Positions 37,543-46,288 of a DNA stretch of 64,000 bases are shown here, one piece after another; within the stretch, counting starts at the first letter, position 1, and every line of letters starts with the position of its first letter. Source of the stretch: Shewanella frigidimarina. GTDB lineage: Bacteria; Pseudomonadota; Gammaproteobacteria; Enterobacterales; Shewanellaceae. Below the pieces are notes generated by a model. The model was not told where the DNA came from and ran no database searches. It saw nothing but the letters and a program-made list of their open reading frames with translations. Location: positions 868,001 to 932,000 of the forward strand of contig NZ_RKKE01000001.1 of the NCBI RefSeq assembly GCF_003797125.1. The letters run 5' to 3'. Made by a program: the position numbers and the translations under genes.

Positions 37543-37632
37543 GGAGGGATGGCAGAGTGGTCGAATGCACCGGTCTTGAAAACCGGCAACGGTTTATCCC
37601 GTTCTAGGGTTCAAATCCCTATCCCTCCGCCA
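37543..37632 (+). tRNA. tRNA-Ser (anticodon UGA)
   Basis: A complete class II tRNA. The acceptor stem is GGAGGGA with TCCCTCC, followed by discriminator G and an encoded CCA (37630-37632). The anticodon arm CCGGT-CTTGAAA-ACCGG has TGA at the anticodon position. A variable arm AACGGTTTATCCCGTT and T-arm AGGGTTCAAATCCCT follow. It would read UCA/UCG serine codons. Its 3' end is repeated downstream. Confidence 0.97.
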
Positions 37633-37935
37633 CATTTAACGAGAAAGCCTCATCAGAAATGATGAGGCTTTTTTGTATTTGTAACATTTGAACCCACGGG
37701 TTCCTATTTATAAAAGATCACTATCCCTCCGCCACATTAAAAACAAAAAGGCCCGCTATTTATAGCGGGCCTTTTTATTGGGTGAAAGATAGGACTTTGA
37801 ACCCACGGGTTCCTCTTTATTACAAGCAAGCTATCCCTCCTCAAGATTCAAGAAAAAAGGCTCATCAGAAATGATGAGCCTTTTTTCGTTTAGGTGAAAG
37901 ATAGGACTTTGAACCCACGGGTTCCTATTTATAAG
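37619..37935 (+). repeat. Tandem decayed tRNA-Ser 3'-end/terminator modules
   Basis: Three modules of about 110 bases follow the tRNA. CTATCCCTCC occurs at 37619, 37721 and 37831, the first two continuing as GCCACATT (18 bases identical). Each is followed by a strong hairpin with T run: 37644-37674, 37745-37776 and 37853-37886, the first and third with GAAA loops. Then comes TTTGAACCCACGGGTTCCT at 37687, 37796 and 37908. They look like remnants of a tandem tRNA array after loss of the tRNA bodies. Confidence 0.88.
37644..37676 (+). terminator. Terminator of tRNA-Ser
   Basis: A 12-bp stem (37644-37655 with 37660-37671) with a GAAA tetraloop is followed by a run of T. Confidence 0.9.
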
Positions 37936-38264
37936 ATCGATACTTACATATGAGTTGTAAAGTGTATTCAGCATGTGGTTACTCATTCAATGACGAATTA
38001 GTGTGGTCATTTATGTCTACAGGCGGCATGTCTCTGCACGCGGAAATGTATACGCTGAGGTATACATGGTTGACCTAATTTATTGCAAATCGAATTCGCA
38101 AGGCTTATGTACAAATTTTGCTTTGATAGTAAGACTCTTCACCTTACTATCAAAGGGTAACAAGATATTTTAGATGGAAAAAACTATCGGTTAACCAGCT
38201 CTAGGCTGCAAGAACTGTTGAGCCTATAGCTGGAGGTCATAGTATCAATCACAATGGAGTGTAT
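37936..38264. other. Intergenic region inside the tRNA-associated islet
   Basis: About 330 bases between the last decayed module and the first islet gene. A perfect or near-perfect gene was not found. Sequence includes a short inverted pair (ATAGTAAGACTCTTCACCTTACTAT, read as ATAGTAAG with CTTACTAT). Confidence 0.5.
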
Positions 38265-38831
38265 ATGGAATCATTTTTAAAAATCATGAGAGTTGCTGGT
38301 GTCAACTTCCCAGTGGCAGCCTCTTTTATTCAAATAAGTAATGAGCTTGATGCAATCAAAATTAAACAAAGACTTGATGCTTTAGAAGACCCTATCAGCG
38401 TTCTACACAAAGACCTTCCAGCGTTATCTCAAGTGATTTATTTTGCTTTAGTTAATAATGATTCATTCACATTAAATTTCAGAGATGAGATTTACACAAA
38501 ATACTCTAGAGCCTTCGCTATACTCGACACCAAAGGCTTAATTAAGAAATATAATGAATTGGGGTCATCATATCCTGTTGAGATTGAAGTGATAGATCCT
38601 TGTTTTATTTTGTATTTATTTACCCGTTTTGAAGACACTAAAAAAATGGATTTACTATTAGAGCGAGTTGAGAACTGTGAAGTAGGGCAATGGCTGAATG
38701 GTTATGAAATTCAAGACGAAATACAACTTCCGATAGTATTTATCAAAGCTGTTTTTAATGTTTACCAAGCAAATGGTTTTGGTATCTGTTCTAAAGAAAT
38801 GCGGGCTTGTAGCTATCTAGCAAGTGCTTAA
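38265..38831 (+). CDS. Unknown protein of the tRNA-Ser islet
   Basis: A 188-residue soluble, acidic, probably helical protein starting at the ATG at 38265 with GGAG five bases upstream (a GTG two codons earlier is less well placed). Segments such as VAASFIQISNELDAIKIKQR and KYSRAFAILDTKGLIKKYN suggest helices, with the second resembling a winged-helix-like stretch, but no family was recognised. There is no signal peptide. It lies between the tRNA-Ser modules and another unknown gene, so it may have arrived with the islet. Confidence 0.7.
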   Translation: MESFLKIMRVAGVNFPVAASFIQISNELDAIKIKQRLDALEDPISVLHKDLPALSQVIYFALVNNDSFTLNFRDEIYTKYSRAFAILDTKGLIKKYNELGSSYPVEIEVIDPCFILYLFTRFEDTKKMDLLLERVENCEVGQWLNGYEIQDEIQLPIVFIKAVFNVYQANGFGICSKEMRACSYLASA

Positions 38832-38900
38832 CAACTTTCATCCATTGCCGTAGTAATCTAGCTACTCTAATCGGGGTATCTAAAATTTAAGGATCACATA

Positions 38901-39431
38901 ATGTTTAAAGTAGATTTAAAACTAATAATAGTTACCGTATTTATCACAATAACCGGTTGTACTAGTATGAACGATGCTATGACACCATCTTTGAATACAC
39001 ATAAAGACTCATTTGATGGTGCTCTCATAGTTTCACAGGCTCCAGTAAGCTCCTCTTCAAGCTTAACTGAGGGTTGGCATACTATGGGTTTTGAATGGAA
39101 TCAAAAATTTCCAGATGTAGTTTTCTTAGAGGTCGGAACAAATGGAATTACTAATGTTCAAGGTGTGGCTTTTAATGTGGACGGTGAGATAATTGAAAAT
39201 ATAACAGAAGCAAGTGTTCTCACAAAATATGGTAGCTGGTCTACTCGTCGTCTAGTTATGCCAATAAACGAATTTGTCAAAGTAGCAAAAGGCCGTGACG
39301 TCAAAATGAAATTAATCCAAATTGACACCTATTCGGTATCTACTTTTGGAGTAAGTAATTCTGGTGCTGTTGTTAATTCTAAATTTCCTCCATTCCTAAA
39401 TAAGCTGAAAGAGTTAAATGTAATCCAGTAA
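38901..39431 (+). CDS. Unknown lipoprotein of the tRNA-Ser islet
   Basis: A 176-residue protein with a lipoprotein signal (LIIVTVFITITGC). The mature part contains a Ser-rich stretch (SQAPVSSSSSLTEGW) and a beta-rich body (VVFLEVGTNGITNVQGVAFNV). No family was recognised. AAGGATCACATA precedes the ATG. It lies 69 bases after the previous unknown gene on the same strand and may be co-transcribed with it. Confidence 0.7.
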   Translation: MFKVDLKLIIVTVFITITGCTSMNDAMTPSLNTHKDSFDGALIVSQAPVSSSSSLTEGWHTMGFEWNQKFPDVVFLEVGTNGITNVQGVAFNVDGEIIENITEASVLTKYGSWSTRRLVMPINEFVKVAKGRDVKMKLIQIDTYSVSTFGVSNSGAVVNSKFPPFLNKLKELNVIQ

Positions 39432-39536
39432 AGCTAGTGCGCGAAAGTTCATTAAAAAAAACAACAGTTTGGTGTAATAATTTACTCATCAATACTCGTA
39501 CAACCCGCGTATACAGGCGTCTTAGAATGAGGGCGA

Positions 39537-39560
39537 GGGCTCAAATCCCTACCCCTTTGA
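39537..39560 (+). repeat. Degenerate copy of the tRNA-Ser 3' end (possible att remnant)
   Basis: AGGGCTCAAATCCCTACCCC matches the T-arm and acceptor of the tRNA-Ser (AGGGTTCAAATCCCTATCCC) at 18 of 20 bases. It lies 1.9 kb downstream of the tRNA, after two unknown genes. Confidence 0.6.
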
Positions 39561-39717
39561 ATATTGAGTTTTCAGAACGATGACTTTACGTTTATATTCT
39601 GTAGTTATACTTTAGCCCTCATAAAGTTTCTGTATTAACCGTATTTGACCGCCTATTTACAACACGCTTTGTAACTGAACCACTGACCTTGTCACTAACC
39701 CATTAGGAATTGAAACG

Positions 39718-40176
39718 ATGAAACAAATTTGCTTGGTTTTATTGGCCTTGGTCTCAATGCCTGCATTGGCTGATGACGTGATGTTAGCTGACACGATGAA
39801 AGCGCTTGATACTGCGGTGTTTGACTCATTTAATCATTGTCAAAGTCCGCAAGAACTAGATAAGCACGCAAGCTTTTTTGCAGCGGATGTTGAGTTTTAT
39901 CATGATAATGGTGGGGTAACGTGGGACCGTGACAGCATGATTGCGAATACTAAAAACAATGCCTGTGGCCATTACACCCGAAAGCTGGTTGAGGGCTCTT
40001 TTAACGTCCACTCGATTAAAGATTTTGGTGCGATTACCGAAGGGGTGCATATCTTTTGTCAAAATAAAACCAACCAATGTGAAGGTAAAGCTGACTTTGT
40101 CATGGTTTGGCGTAAAGTAGATGACAAATGGCAAATAACCCGAGTATTAAGTTACGGTCACCGAGAAAATAAATAA
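39718..40176 (+). CDS. Exported SnoaL/NTF2-like protein (DUF4440-like)
   Basis: A 152-residue protein with signal peptide ending MPALA. The mature domain has the NTF2-like layout of a small cone fold: HASFFAADVEFYHDNGGVTWDR, then FGAITEGVHIFC and MVWRKVDDKWQITRVLSYGH. Three Cys residues could pair. Such proteins bind or convert small molecules, but no catalytic set is visible. AGGAATTGAAACG precedes the ATG. The DUF1499 gene follows by 13 bases, so the two form an operon. Confidence 0.75.
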   Translation: MKQICLVLLALVSMPALADDVMLADTMKALDTAVFDSFNHCQSPQELDKHASFFAADVEFYHDNGGVTWDRDSMIANTKNNACGHYTRKLVEGSFNVHSIKDFGAITEGVHIFCQNKTNQCEGKADFVMVWRKVDDKWQITRVLSYGHRENK

Positions 40177-40189
40177 AAGGATATTAATA

Positions 40190-40639
40190 ATGTACAAGCA
40201 AGTTTCAATTATTACACTCAGCATGATGCTGTTAATGGGTTGTTCTGGCACGGTGCCTACTTTAGGCATTAATGATGGCCAGTTAATGCCATGTCCTGAA
40301 TCGCCAAATTGCGTCAATAGCCAACAATCAGTTGCAGATGAAGAACATGCTATACAACCGATTGAGTTCGTCGGCACACGCCAGCAGGCACAGGCAAAAC
40401 TGTTGCACGTACTAAAGGCTGCTGAACGAGCGAATATCGTCGTGGTTGAGGATGATTATATCCGAGTAGAATTTACCTCGCAGATAATGCGTTTTGTCGA
40501 TGATGTTGAGTTTTATTTCCCGTCAACAACATCTGATAACATTACCATCCATGTTAGATCTGCTTCACGTATCGGAGAGTCTGACTTTGGGGTTAACCGC
40601 GAGCGAATAGAACAGATTAGAAATAACGTCAAACTATAG
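40190..40639 (+). CDS. DUF1499 lipoprotein
   Basis: A 149-residue protein with a lipobox (LLMGCSG). After it comes CPESPNCVNSQ, the signature of the DUF1499 family, and later DDYIRVEFTSQIMRFVDDVEFYF and SASRIGESDFGVNRERIE, which also fit. The family is widespread in proteobacteria and plants; function is unsettled. It lies 13 bases after the NTF2-like gene. AAAAGGATATTAATA precedes the ATG. Confidence 0.85.
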   Translation: MYKQVSIITLSMMLLMGCSGTVPTLGINDGQLMPCPESPNCVNSQQSVADEEHAIQPIEFVGTRQQAQAKLLHVLKAAERANIVVVEDDYIRVEFTSQIMRFVDDVEFYFPSTTSDNITIHVRSASRIGESDFGVNRERIEQIRNNVKL

Positions 40640-40684
40640 TGACTATAAAAAGATCGATCAACGTAATAACAGGTTAGCTTGTGT

Positions 40685-40825
40685 CTGTTTCATTTTGCTA
40701 AAATGAAACAGATGGAAGCGCCCCCCCCCAGAGATTGGTCTGGGAGCTTGTATAAAGAGCCCTCATGAGTTTGGTTAGTTTCGGGTTATCTACGAACGTC
40801 ATCAACGGTGGCATCACTGCCACCT
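40685..40825 (+). promoter_or_regulatory. Structured leader upstream of the DUF3185 gene
   Basis: This stretch holds a 12-bp perfect hairpin with a 3-base loop (40685-40696 with 40700-40711), a run of nine C (40721-40729), and another 7-bp hairpin GGTGGCA-TCAC-TGCCACC (40807-40824), ending about 20 bases before the start codon. The first may act as a weak terminator of the DUF1499 transcript; the rest could affect translation. Confidence 0.45.
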
Positions 40826-40845
40826 CATCAAAGTCTGGAGTTAGC

Positions 40846-41037
40846 ATGAATAGTAAAATTATTGGGATTGTACTTGTTATTGCGGGTATTTTTTTAGCGT
40901 TGTGGGGCTACAATATTTATGATGCAGCGAGCTCTCAAGTTACCCGCGCGATAAGCGGTGATACGCCAATTGAAGCCTGGGCTGGAATGGCCGGTGGTAT
41001 TATTGCGGTTCTAATAGGTATTACAAAGTTGAAATAA
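40846..41037 (+). CDS. Small DUF3185 membrane protein
   Basis: A 63-residue inner-membrane protein with two helices (IIGIVLVIAGIFLALWGY and AWAGMAGGIIAVLIGI) joined by a polar loop (NIYDAASSQVTRAISGDTP). This matches DUF3185. The ATG at 40846 has GGAG five bases upstream; the frame continues upstream to 40765, but that would add 27 residues not typical of the family. Confidence 0.82.
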   Translation: MNSKIIGIVLVIAGIFLALWGYNIYDAASSQVTRAISGDTPIEAWAGMAGGIIAVLIGITKLK

Positions 41038-41256
41038 TGGATTGTGATTAAACGTTGATGTAAAAACATTCAACCATAATGGCTGCCAACTGATGACTAT
41101 TTATAAGTAACGTTATTGACTCCAAAAACCAAATTAATACGTGTAAACAGCAATTGATTATTGGTTTTTACTTTTGAACGTTCATTATTATTGGCATCGG
41201 TAAAGGTTACAGTAAATAACCACTGCAACCTTATTTTAGACCTCACCTAAATAACG

Positions 41257-41853
41257 TTATCCAGCCAGCTTATCGTTAAGTAAATCGAGTCTATCTTGTC
41301 CCCAAAATGGCTCATTTTGATACACATAGGTCGGCACACCCAACACACCTTTTTCAATAGCATCTACGGTATTAGATTCGTATATTGCTTCTATTTCGGC
41401 TGACAATGCTTGCTGCACAACACCGTCGGCATCTAGATTAAGTGAGGTTAATATTTGTCGGATAACCGCTTCGTCTGCAATGTTTTGATCTTTTGCCCAA
41501 CATGCTGCCAGTACATTGGCAACAAACTCACTGACAGCTTGTCCAGCTTGCTGTAACACAATAGTACATCTGTCGGCCAAGCCTGGGTCTGCAGGGAAGA
41601 AAGCGGGCTGCAGATTAAGGGTTAACTTGCGCTTTGTTGACCAACGAGCTAACTCAATTAAACGATAGTCTTGTCGAGCTTGCAGGCGTTGTTTTACCGG
41701 TAACACACCTAATACTGCAAACAATTTTGGCAGTTTAATCGGCTTATAGTTGATAGCGGCTTTGTGCTGTTCAGCCAACGAGGTAAAGGTGTTATGGCCT
41801 AAATAGGCATAAGGTGAAAGGCTAGTAAAATAATAATCTATTGCTGTTGTCAT
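41257..41853 (-). CDS. 2-hydroxychromene-2-carboxylate isomerase-like protein (DsbA/GST-kappa family)
   Basis: A 198-residue thioredoxin-fold protein: DYYFTSLSPYAYLGH with the Ser that replaces the Cys pair in HCCA isomerases and kappa GSTs, and GVLGVPTYVYQNEPFWGQDRLDLL with the cis-Pro. The family uses glutathione in isomerisation or conjugation of aromatic compounds. The true substrate is not known here. There are no neighbouring aromatic degradation genes. Confidence 0.85.
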   Translation of the reverse strand: MTTAIDYYFTSLSPYAYLGHNTFTSLAEQHKAAINYKPIKLPKLFAVLGVLPVKQRLQARQDYRLIELARWSTKRKLTLNLQPAFFPADPGLADRCTIVLQQAGQAVSEFVANVLAACWAKDQNIADEAVIRQILTSLNLDADGVVQQALSAEIEAIYESNTVDAIEKGVLGVPTYVYQNEPFWGQDRLDLLNDKLAG

Positions 41854-42336
41854 GGTTCACATTACCTTTTTAGGCTTATTTGAGGGACTGAGTGATTACA
41901 CAAGTGTATTTAGCTTATACCTAGCATTAACTGCTAATAGATAACGGGTAACTGGTAACTGGTAACTGGTAACGACCATAATACAATAATAACTAACAGA
42001 TAAATTCTACGTACTATTGCTTAAAGTCTGTCTTTTGGCCACTGAACACTTTACAACCAAGCTCATAATAAACTAACAATAAACCTTAAAGAATATTAAG
42101 TCTCTCTACGATTAAGACCATAATTTAATAAGGTAGAACAACATAAACCTGTTACAGGGCCAGCTGTTGTAACTCACTCTTTAGCGTAAAAAAGTGTTTC
42201 ATACTCTCGCTAAGCGACTGAGATTGAACATAGTCGGCATGACTCTGTTATAGAGTGATGCCGATAAATACAAAAAGTGCCAAAAGGCACTTTTTGTATT
42301 TTAAAGAGGAAAGATACCTCTTTAGCAACTTAGCAT
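41854..42336. other. Intergenic region with GGTAACT repeats
   Basis: No gene is seen. It contains four tandem copies of a 7-base unit (GGTAACT) at about 41946-41974, probably replication slippage, and ends with the yqiK terminator. Confidence 0.6.
42267..42300 (-). terminator. Terminator of the yqiJ-yqiK operon
   Basis: A 15-bp stem (42267-42281 with 42286-42300) has an AAAA loop and internal A/T runs. It lies 36 bases beyond the yqiK stop. Confidence 0.85.
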
Positions 42337-44100
42337 TTATTGCGCTGGATTAACGCCAGGGGTAACTTCATCCACACTAAAGTTCGTGTTGGCCGATTGA
42401 ATGACATTAATCGCTTCAGATGTCAGTGCATTATTGCCTGTCAGTAAGTCATTTAAGTTACCAGACTCTGAATTAACTAAGCCTAACTCTCGTAGCATGG
42501 CATCAACCACAGGGGCATTAGCACGATAGTTTAATGCAGCAGTGGTTACTTGCTCTGCAATACCACCCTGGGATTGGTTACCCTCTCCGTTACTCATTTG
42601 ATTGCCCGTACCATAGCCTTGTAAAATCTTAATACCTTCAATTTTTTCAAGCGGTTTAACGGCTTGAGCAATAATATCTGGTAAGGCTTTTAATATGGCT
42701 AATGATCTTTGCAGTGCAATTTGTTCGTTGCTCAGTACGTTTTCAGCTTCGTACTGTGCCCGCTTACCCGCAGCTTCGACTGCATAGATTTTCTCATCGG
42801 CTGAGGCTTTTAGCATTTTAGCGTCTGCACTGGCACGCGCTTCAATTAAAATGGCGCTAGCTCTATCTTCCGCGGCAACTTTTTCTGATTCAGCTCGAAC
42901 TGTAACGCCCACGGCCTCGCGCTCAGCTTCTTTACGGGCGTCAATCACCTCAATGTCTTTACGACGATTAGCTTCTGCAGTTTGGCGCGCAGTAATAACC
43001 GCTTCTTCTTTTTCTACCTTGGTTTTTTCAGCTTCTGCAGCGCGAGCGCGAGCGGCTGACTCTTCTTCCGACTTAGCGGCTACCGCAATGCGTTTGTCTT
43101 GTTCAGATACTTCAATATCGCGTTGTTGCTGAATGCGTGACTGTTCAATAGACTTATACTTTTCAATTTCACGGGTTTCGATGTCTTTGGTTTTTTCAAT
43201 TTCAGCCGTTTCAATTGCGCGCTCTTTGGCAATTTCTGCTTCACGTTCTTCGCGGGCTTTGTTTTCTTTTTGTTTAATGATTTCAGCTTTTTGATCGGCA
43301 CGTTTAAATTCGAGTGACTGCTGCTGAGCAAGGCGAGCTTCTTCTTCCGACTTTTCGATTTCTAACGATTCTTTTTCCGCTTCAAGATTACGCTGTTCAA
43401 TTTTGATACGGTTTTCTTGTTGAATATCGTTGGTTTCTTTACGTTTTTCTTCAATGATTTTTGCTAGACGAGCACGACCTTCGGCATCAAATGCGTTATT
43501 TTCATTAAAAAATTGCAAGTCAGTTTGATCAAAACCCGTGAGCGACACAGATTCTAATTCTAGGCCGTTTTTCTCAAGGTCATTGGCGACATTGTTCTGC
43601 ACTCGCTGGACAAAGTCTGCGCGCTGCTCGTGCATTTCGGTCATGGTCATTTCAGCTGCAACGGTACGTAATACGTCGACAAATTTTGATTCCATTAATT
43701 TTTTAAGTTCTTCAACACGATTAGTGCGAGTACCTAACGTTTGCGCTGCCATTGAAATCCCTTCGGCATTTGGCGCAACACGTAAATAGAAGTCGGCTTT
43801 TACATCCACGCGCATTCTGTCTTTGGTGATCAGGGCATCTTTTTGATTTTTTTCAACTTCAATACGCAAGGTATTCATGTTGACCGAAATCGTTTCGTGC
43901 AGCACTGGCAGCACAATTGCGCCACCATCTTTAATGATTTTCTCACCGCCGAACCCGGTACGAACAAAAGCCATTTCTTTGCTGGCTCGTTTGTACAGTT
44001 TGGCAAAAATAAGTCCAATAATAATCAATCCTAATACTGCTATGCCAGCAATGAGGAGGACAAAGCCGCTTCCTGAATCAAAGTTTGTTAACGTTTCCAT
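42337..44100 (-). CDS. yqiK: Flotillin-like protein YqiK
   Basis: A 587-residue SPFH/flotillin protein. One N-terminal membrane helix (VLLIAGIAVLGLIIIGLIFA) precedes an SPFH (band 7) domain (FVRTGFGGEKIIKDGGAIVLP onward). A very long Glu/Lys/Ala-rich coiled coil with many EIEK repeats (about residues 220-450) and a flotillin-type C-terminal region (YEAENVLSNEQIALQRSLA) follow. Flotillins build membrane microdomains and scaffold other complexes. It is 75 bases downstream of yqiJ in an operon also found in E. coli. Confidence 0.93.
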   Translation of the reverse strand: METLTNFDSGSGFVLLIAGIAVLGLIIIGLIFAKLYKRASKEMAFVRTGFGGEKIIKDGGAIVLPVLHETISVNMNTLRIEVEKNQKDALITKDRMRVDVKADFYLRVAPNAEGISMAAQTLGTRTNRVEELKKLMESKFVDVLRTVAAEMTMTEMHEQRADFVQRVQNNVANDLEKNGLELESVSLTGFDQTDLQFFNENNAFDAEGRARLAKIIEEKRKETNDIQQENRIKIEQRNLEAEKESLEIEKSEEEARLAQQQSLEFKRADQKAEIIKQKENKAREEREAEIAKERAIETAEIEKTKDIETREIEKYKSIEQSRIQQQRDIEVSEQDKRIAVAAKSEEESAARARAAEAEKTKVEKEEAVITARQTAEANRRKDIEVIDARKEAEREAVGVTVRAESEKVAAEDRASAILIEARASADAKMLKASADEKIYAVEAAGKRAQYEAENVLSNEQIALQRSLAILKALPDIIAQAVKPLEKIEGIKILQGYGTGNQMSNGEGNQSQGGIAEQVTTAALNYRANAPVVDAMLRELGLVNSESGNLNDLLTGNNALTSEAINVIQSANTNFSVDEVTPGVNPAQ

Positions 44101-44175
44101 TTAATTTCCTTTTAAATACAACTGTGTTTATCAAAAAGTGTCATTGGAATGACATTTTTATTTTTAGGGTATATC

Positions 44176-44832
44176 TCAATAAGATGCTTTTGGTTTACTG
44201 AATCTGGTTGCTGTCCAGACTTTGCCTTGATGAGCGATGAGTACAACATCGACGCCAGGTAAAAATTCGACATCGTCGTGTTCTGGTTCAACTAACACGT
44301 AGTGTTTCTGCCCAAATGTGTCCCGAACCATCGCTTCTGTCGGCATGCCTTTTATTGCACGACCTTGGGTGATCTTGCCAACACAACCGCCAAGCGCATC
44401 AATTGATATTGCTGAGGTTTCGTTTTTAGGGAGAATATTGGCAATACCATTACCAATAAAGTGGCTTGAAAAAAACATTATGACTAACGCAACCGGTACG
44501 GTGATTAATTGGGGTAAAAAGCTGCCAAAAAGTTGTGAATAGCCAAAGTTAATCACATAGCCTGCTATCGCAAAACTACTTAACGCTAATACGAACCAGA
44601 TAAGTAACGGTAAGCGGTTAAGACACAGCCAACCCAATATACCGGTCATACCGGTAACAGATACCGTGGTATCTACATCTGTATCTACATCGAGTGAAAA
44701 CCAATTATCAAGTGCACTAAATACACTTAAGCCTGCAATCAAGGCGATGATTTCAAACATCCCCAATATGACCACAATAGCGAGCGCAATTGAAAAGGGT
44801 ATATTTGCTTGAGCGACTAAAAAAGCCTGCAT
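44176..44832 (-). CDS. yqiJ: YqiJ-like membrane protein with OB-fold C-terminal domain (NfeD-like)
   Basis: A 218-residue inner-membrane protein with about four helices (ALAIVVILGMFEIIALIAGL; LPLLIWFVLALSSFAIAG; LITVPVALVIMFFSS) and a C-terminal OB-fold-like domain (GGCVGKITQGRAIKGMP, VEFLPGVDVVLIAHQG). This resembles NfeD proteins, which partner flotillins. GGAG five bases before the ATG supports the start. It is the first gene of the yqiJK operon, likely involved in membrane organisation or stress. Confidence 0.9.
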   Translation of the reverse strand: MQAFLVAQANIPFSIALAIVVILGMFEIIALIAGLSVFSALDNWFSLDVDTDVDTTVSVTGMTGILGWLCLNRLPLLIWFVLALSSFAIAGYVINFGYSQLFGSFLPQLITVPVALVIMFFSSHFIGNGIANILPKNETSAISIDALGGCVGKITQGRAIKGMPTEAMVRDTFGQKHYVLVEPEHDDVEFLPGVDVVLIAHQGKVWTATRFSKPKASY

Positions 44833-45179
44833 TGTTTCTCCATAAACCTAACGGGTTAAACTCCATTTGATTGTAAAATATCATGTTATTTTGCAGGAGG
44901 ATATGAGCGAATAATAATTCCGGATGCTTTTTGAGATGTAAGCCTACTATTATGGATAATTCGGAACAATTTTGATTCGACAATACTCAAACAAAATCGC
45001 GCACATAAAGCAGTGATGCCATAATTGTTGAGAACAATCTAAAACGTAAGTTGAGTATTTTCAGCGCTTCGATACGACGTAAACACAAACGATACTGCAG
45101 ACTAATGCAGTGACCTGAGGCCGTGTTATTTGTACGTAAGCTAGCTCTTATTGCTGTCTCATAATGCCAACTCTTATTG
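44833..45179. other. Intergenic region upstream of yqiJ
   Basis: This 347-base stretch should hold the yqiJK promoter. No clear operator, hairpin or gene is seen. Confidence 0.45.
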
Positions 45180-46070
45180 CTAAGTTATTTGCTTAGTACG
45201 ACTTAATCTAAACTGTAAGTAGGCAGCGATAATGGCATTCGCGTCTTCGACTTGTGGGTAATGCCCCAACGTAGGCAGTTCGGTTACATCTGCATGAGGA
45301 ATCAATTTACGATAATGATCGATCATGTGTTGGCCCGAGATCGGATCTTTAGCCCCTGCGATCAACTTGATCGGTATTGTACTGTTGATAATCGCCCCAA
45401 CCCAACGTTCGCGGTGTTGTTTACGCTGGGTGATATAGTTAATCAATTTATGCATTACCGCTAAGCCATTATTGTGGTTAAGCAGTTGCCATAAAGCGTC
45501 GATAACCTGTGGCGTAGGCGGTGTAGATGGCCCAAATATACGTTGTAAATTAGCTGCAAACTTTTGTTTGTTAATTAACTTAGACACCAGAGGCCCTAAT
45601 GGAGACAGTAGCAAGGTTTGAATGAGCAAAGGTTTGTGGGTTTCGGGAAACAAACCACCATTTAGAAAACACACACTGTTAATGCTCAATGTACTGTTGC
45701 CATCAAGTTGTCTTGCTAACAACTCTTGCGCGACCGTATCACCATAGTCATGGGCTAAAATATGATAATGGCTAACGCCAAACTGCTGTAAAACAGCTTC
45801 ATAAATATCGGCTTGCTGACTGATTAAATAATCAACATTTTTGGGCTTGTCTGAAAATCCAAAGCCCAACATATCAAGAGTTACCACAAAATAGTGTTGA
45901 GTTAACTCATGCCACATACCTTCCCAATCCCAACTTGCGCTAGGGTAACCATGAATTAACAATAACGCTGGCGCCTTTCTATCACCCGCTTGACGAGTAA
46001 AGATCTGCTGATCGTTAATAGACAAAAATTGCCCCTGCTGTTGCCACTCGCACAGTTGGATCATGACCAT
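45180..46070 (-). CDS. Alpha/beta hydrolase of the MEST/haloalkane-dehalogenase type
   Basis: A 296-residue alpha/beta hydrolase. The oxyanion motif HGYPSASWDW is followed by AHDYGDTVAQELLAR, in which Asp replaces the usual Ser nucleophile. The later acid region GAKDPISG and the catalytic His in LGHYPQVED complete the triad. An Asp nucleophile with this neighbourhood is seen in haloalkane dehalogenases, epoxide hydrolases and the MEST (PEG1) family, to which it is closest. Substrate unknown. It is monocistronic. Confidence 0.85.
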   Translation of the reverse strand: MVMIQLCEWQQQGQFLSINDQQIFTRQAGDRKAPALLLIHGYPSASWDWEGMWHELTQHYFVVTLDMLGFGFSDKPKNVDYLISQQADIYEAVLQQFGVSHYHILAHDYGDTVAQELLARQLDGNSTLSINSVCFLNGGLFPETHKPLLIQTLLLSPLGPLVSKLINKQKFAANLQRIFGPSTPPTPQVIDALWQLLNHNNGLAVMHKLINYITQRKQHRERWVGAIINSTIPIKLIAGAKDPISGQHMIDHYRKLIPHADVTELPTLGHYPQVEDANAIIAAYLQFRLSRTKQIT

Positions 46071-46288
46071 ATTATCCGTTAAATAATGAGCTTAGATAAC
46101 AGAATCACACATCACCCCCATATTGGCTAGTCTGTTTCTATGGAAGGTGAGCCATAAAAAATAACGTTGTTACGCTTAAGTTAATGATAAATAGATACTT
46201 AAATTAGCTAGCACTTTTCGTTCCTTTAAATCATCACGAAAGTAGTATTTTTAAGCATTGGACGTATACTTATTGGTATTCCCTCGTA

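Noticed and set aside
37619..37935. CRISPR array
   Set aside because: Repeats of about 110 bases with hairpins and tRNA pieces, no short uniform repeats with unique spacers and no cas genes.
37633..38264. Second functional tRNA after tRNA-Ser
   Set aside because: Only 3' fragments are present; no cloverleaf can be formed.
41946..41974. GGTAACT tandem repeat as a regulatory iteron
   Set aside because: Only four short units, no replication gene nearby; slippage is a simpler explanation.
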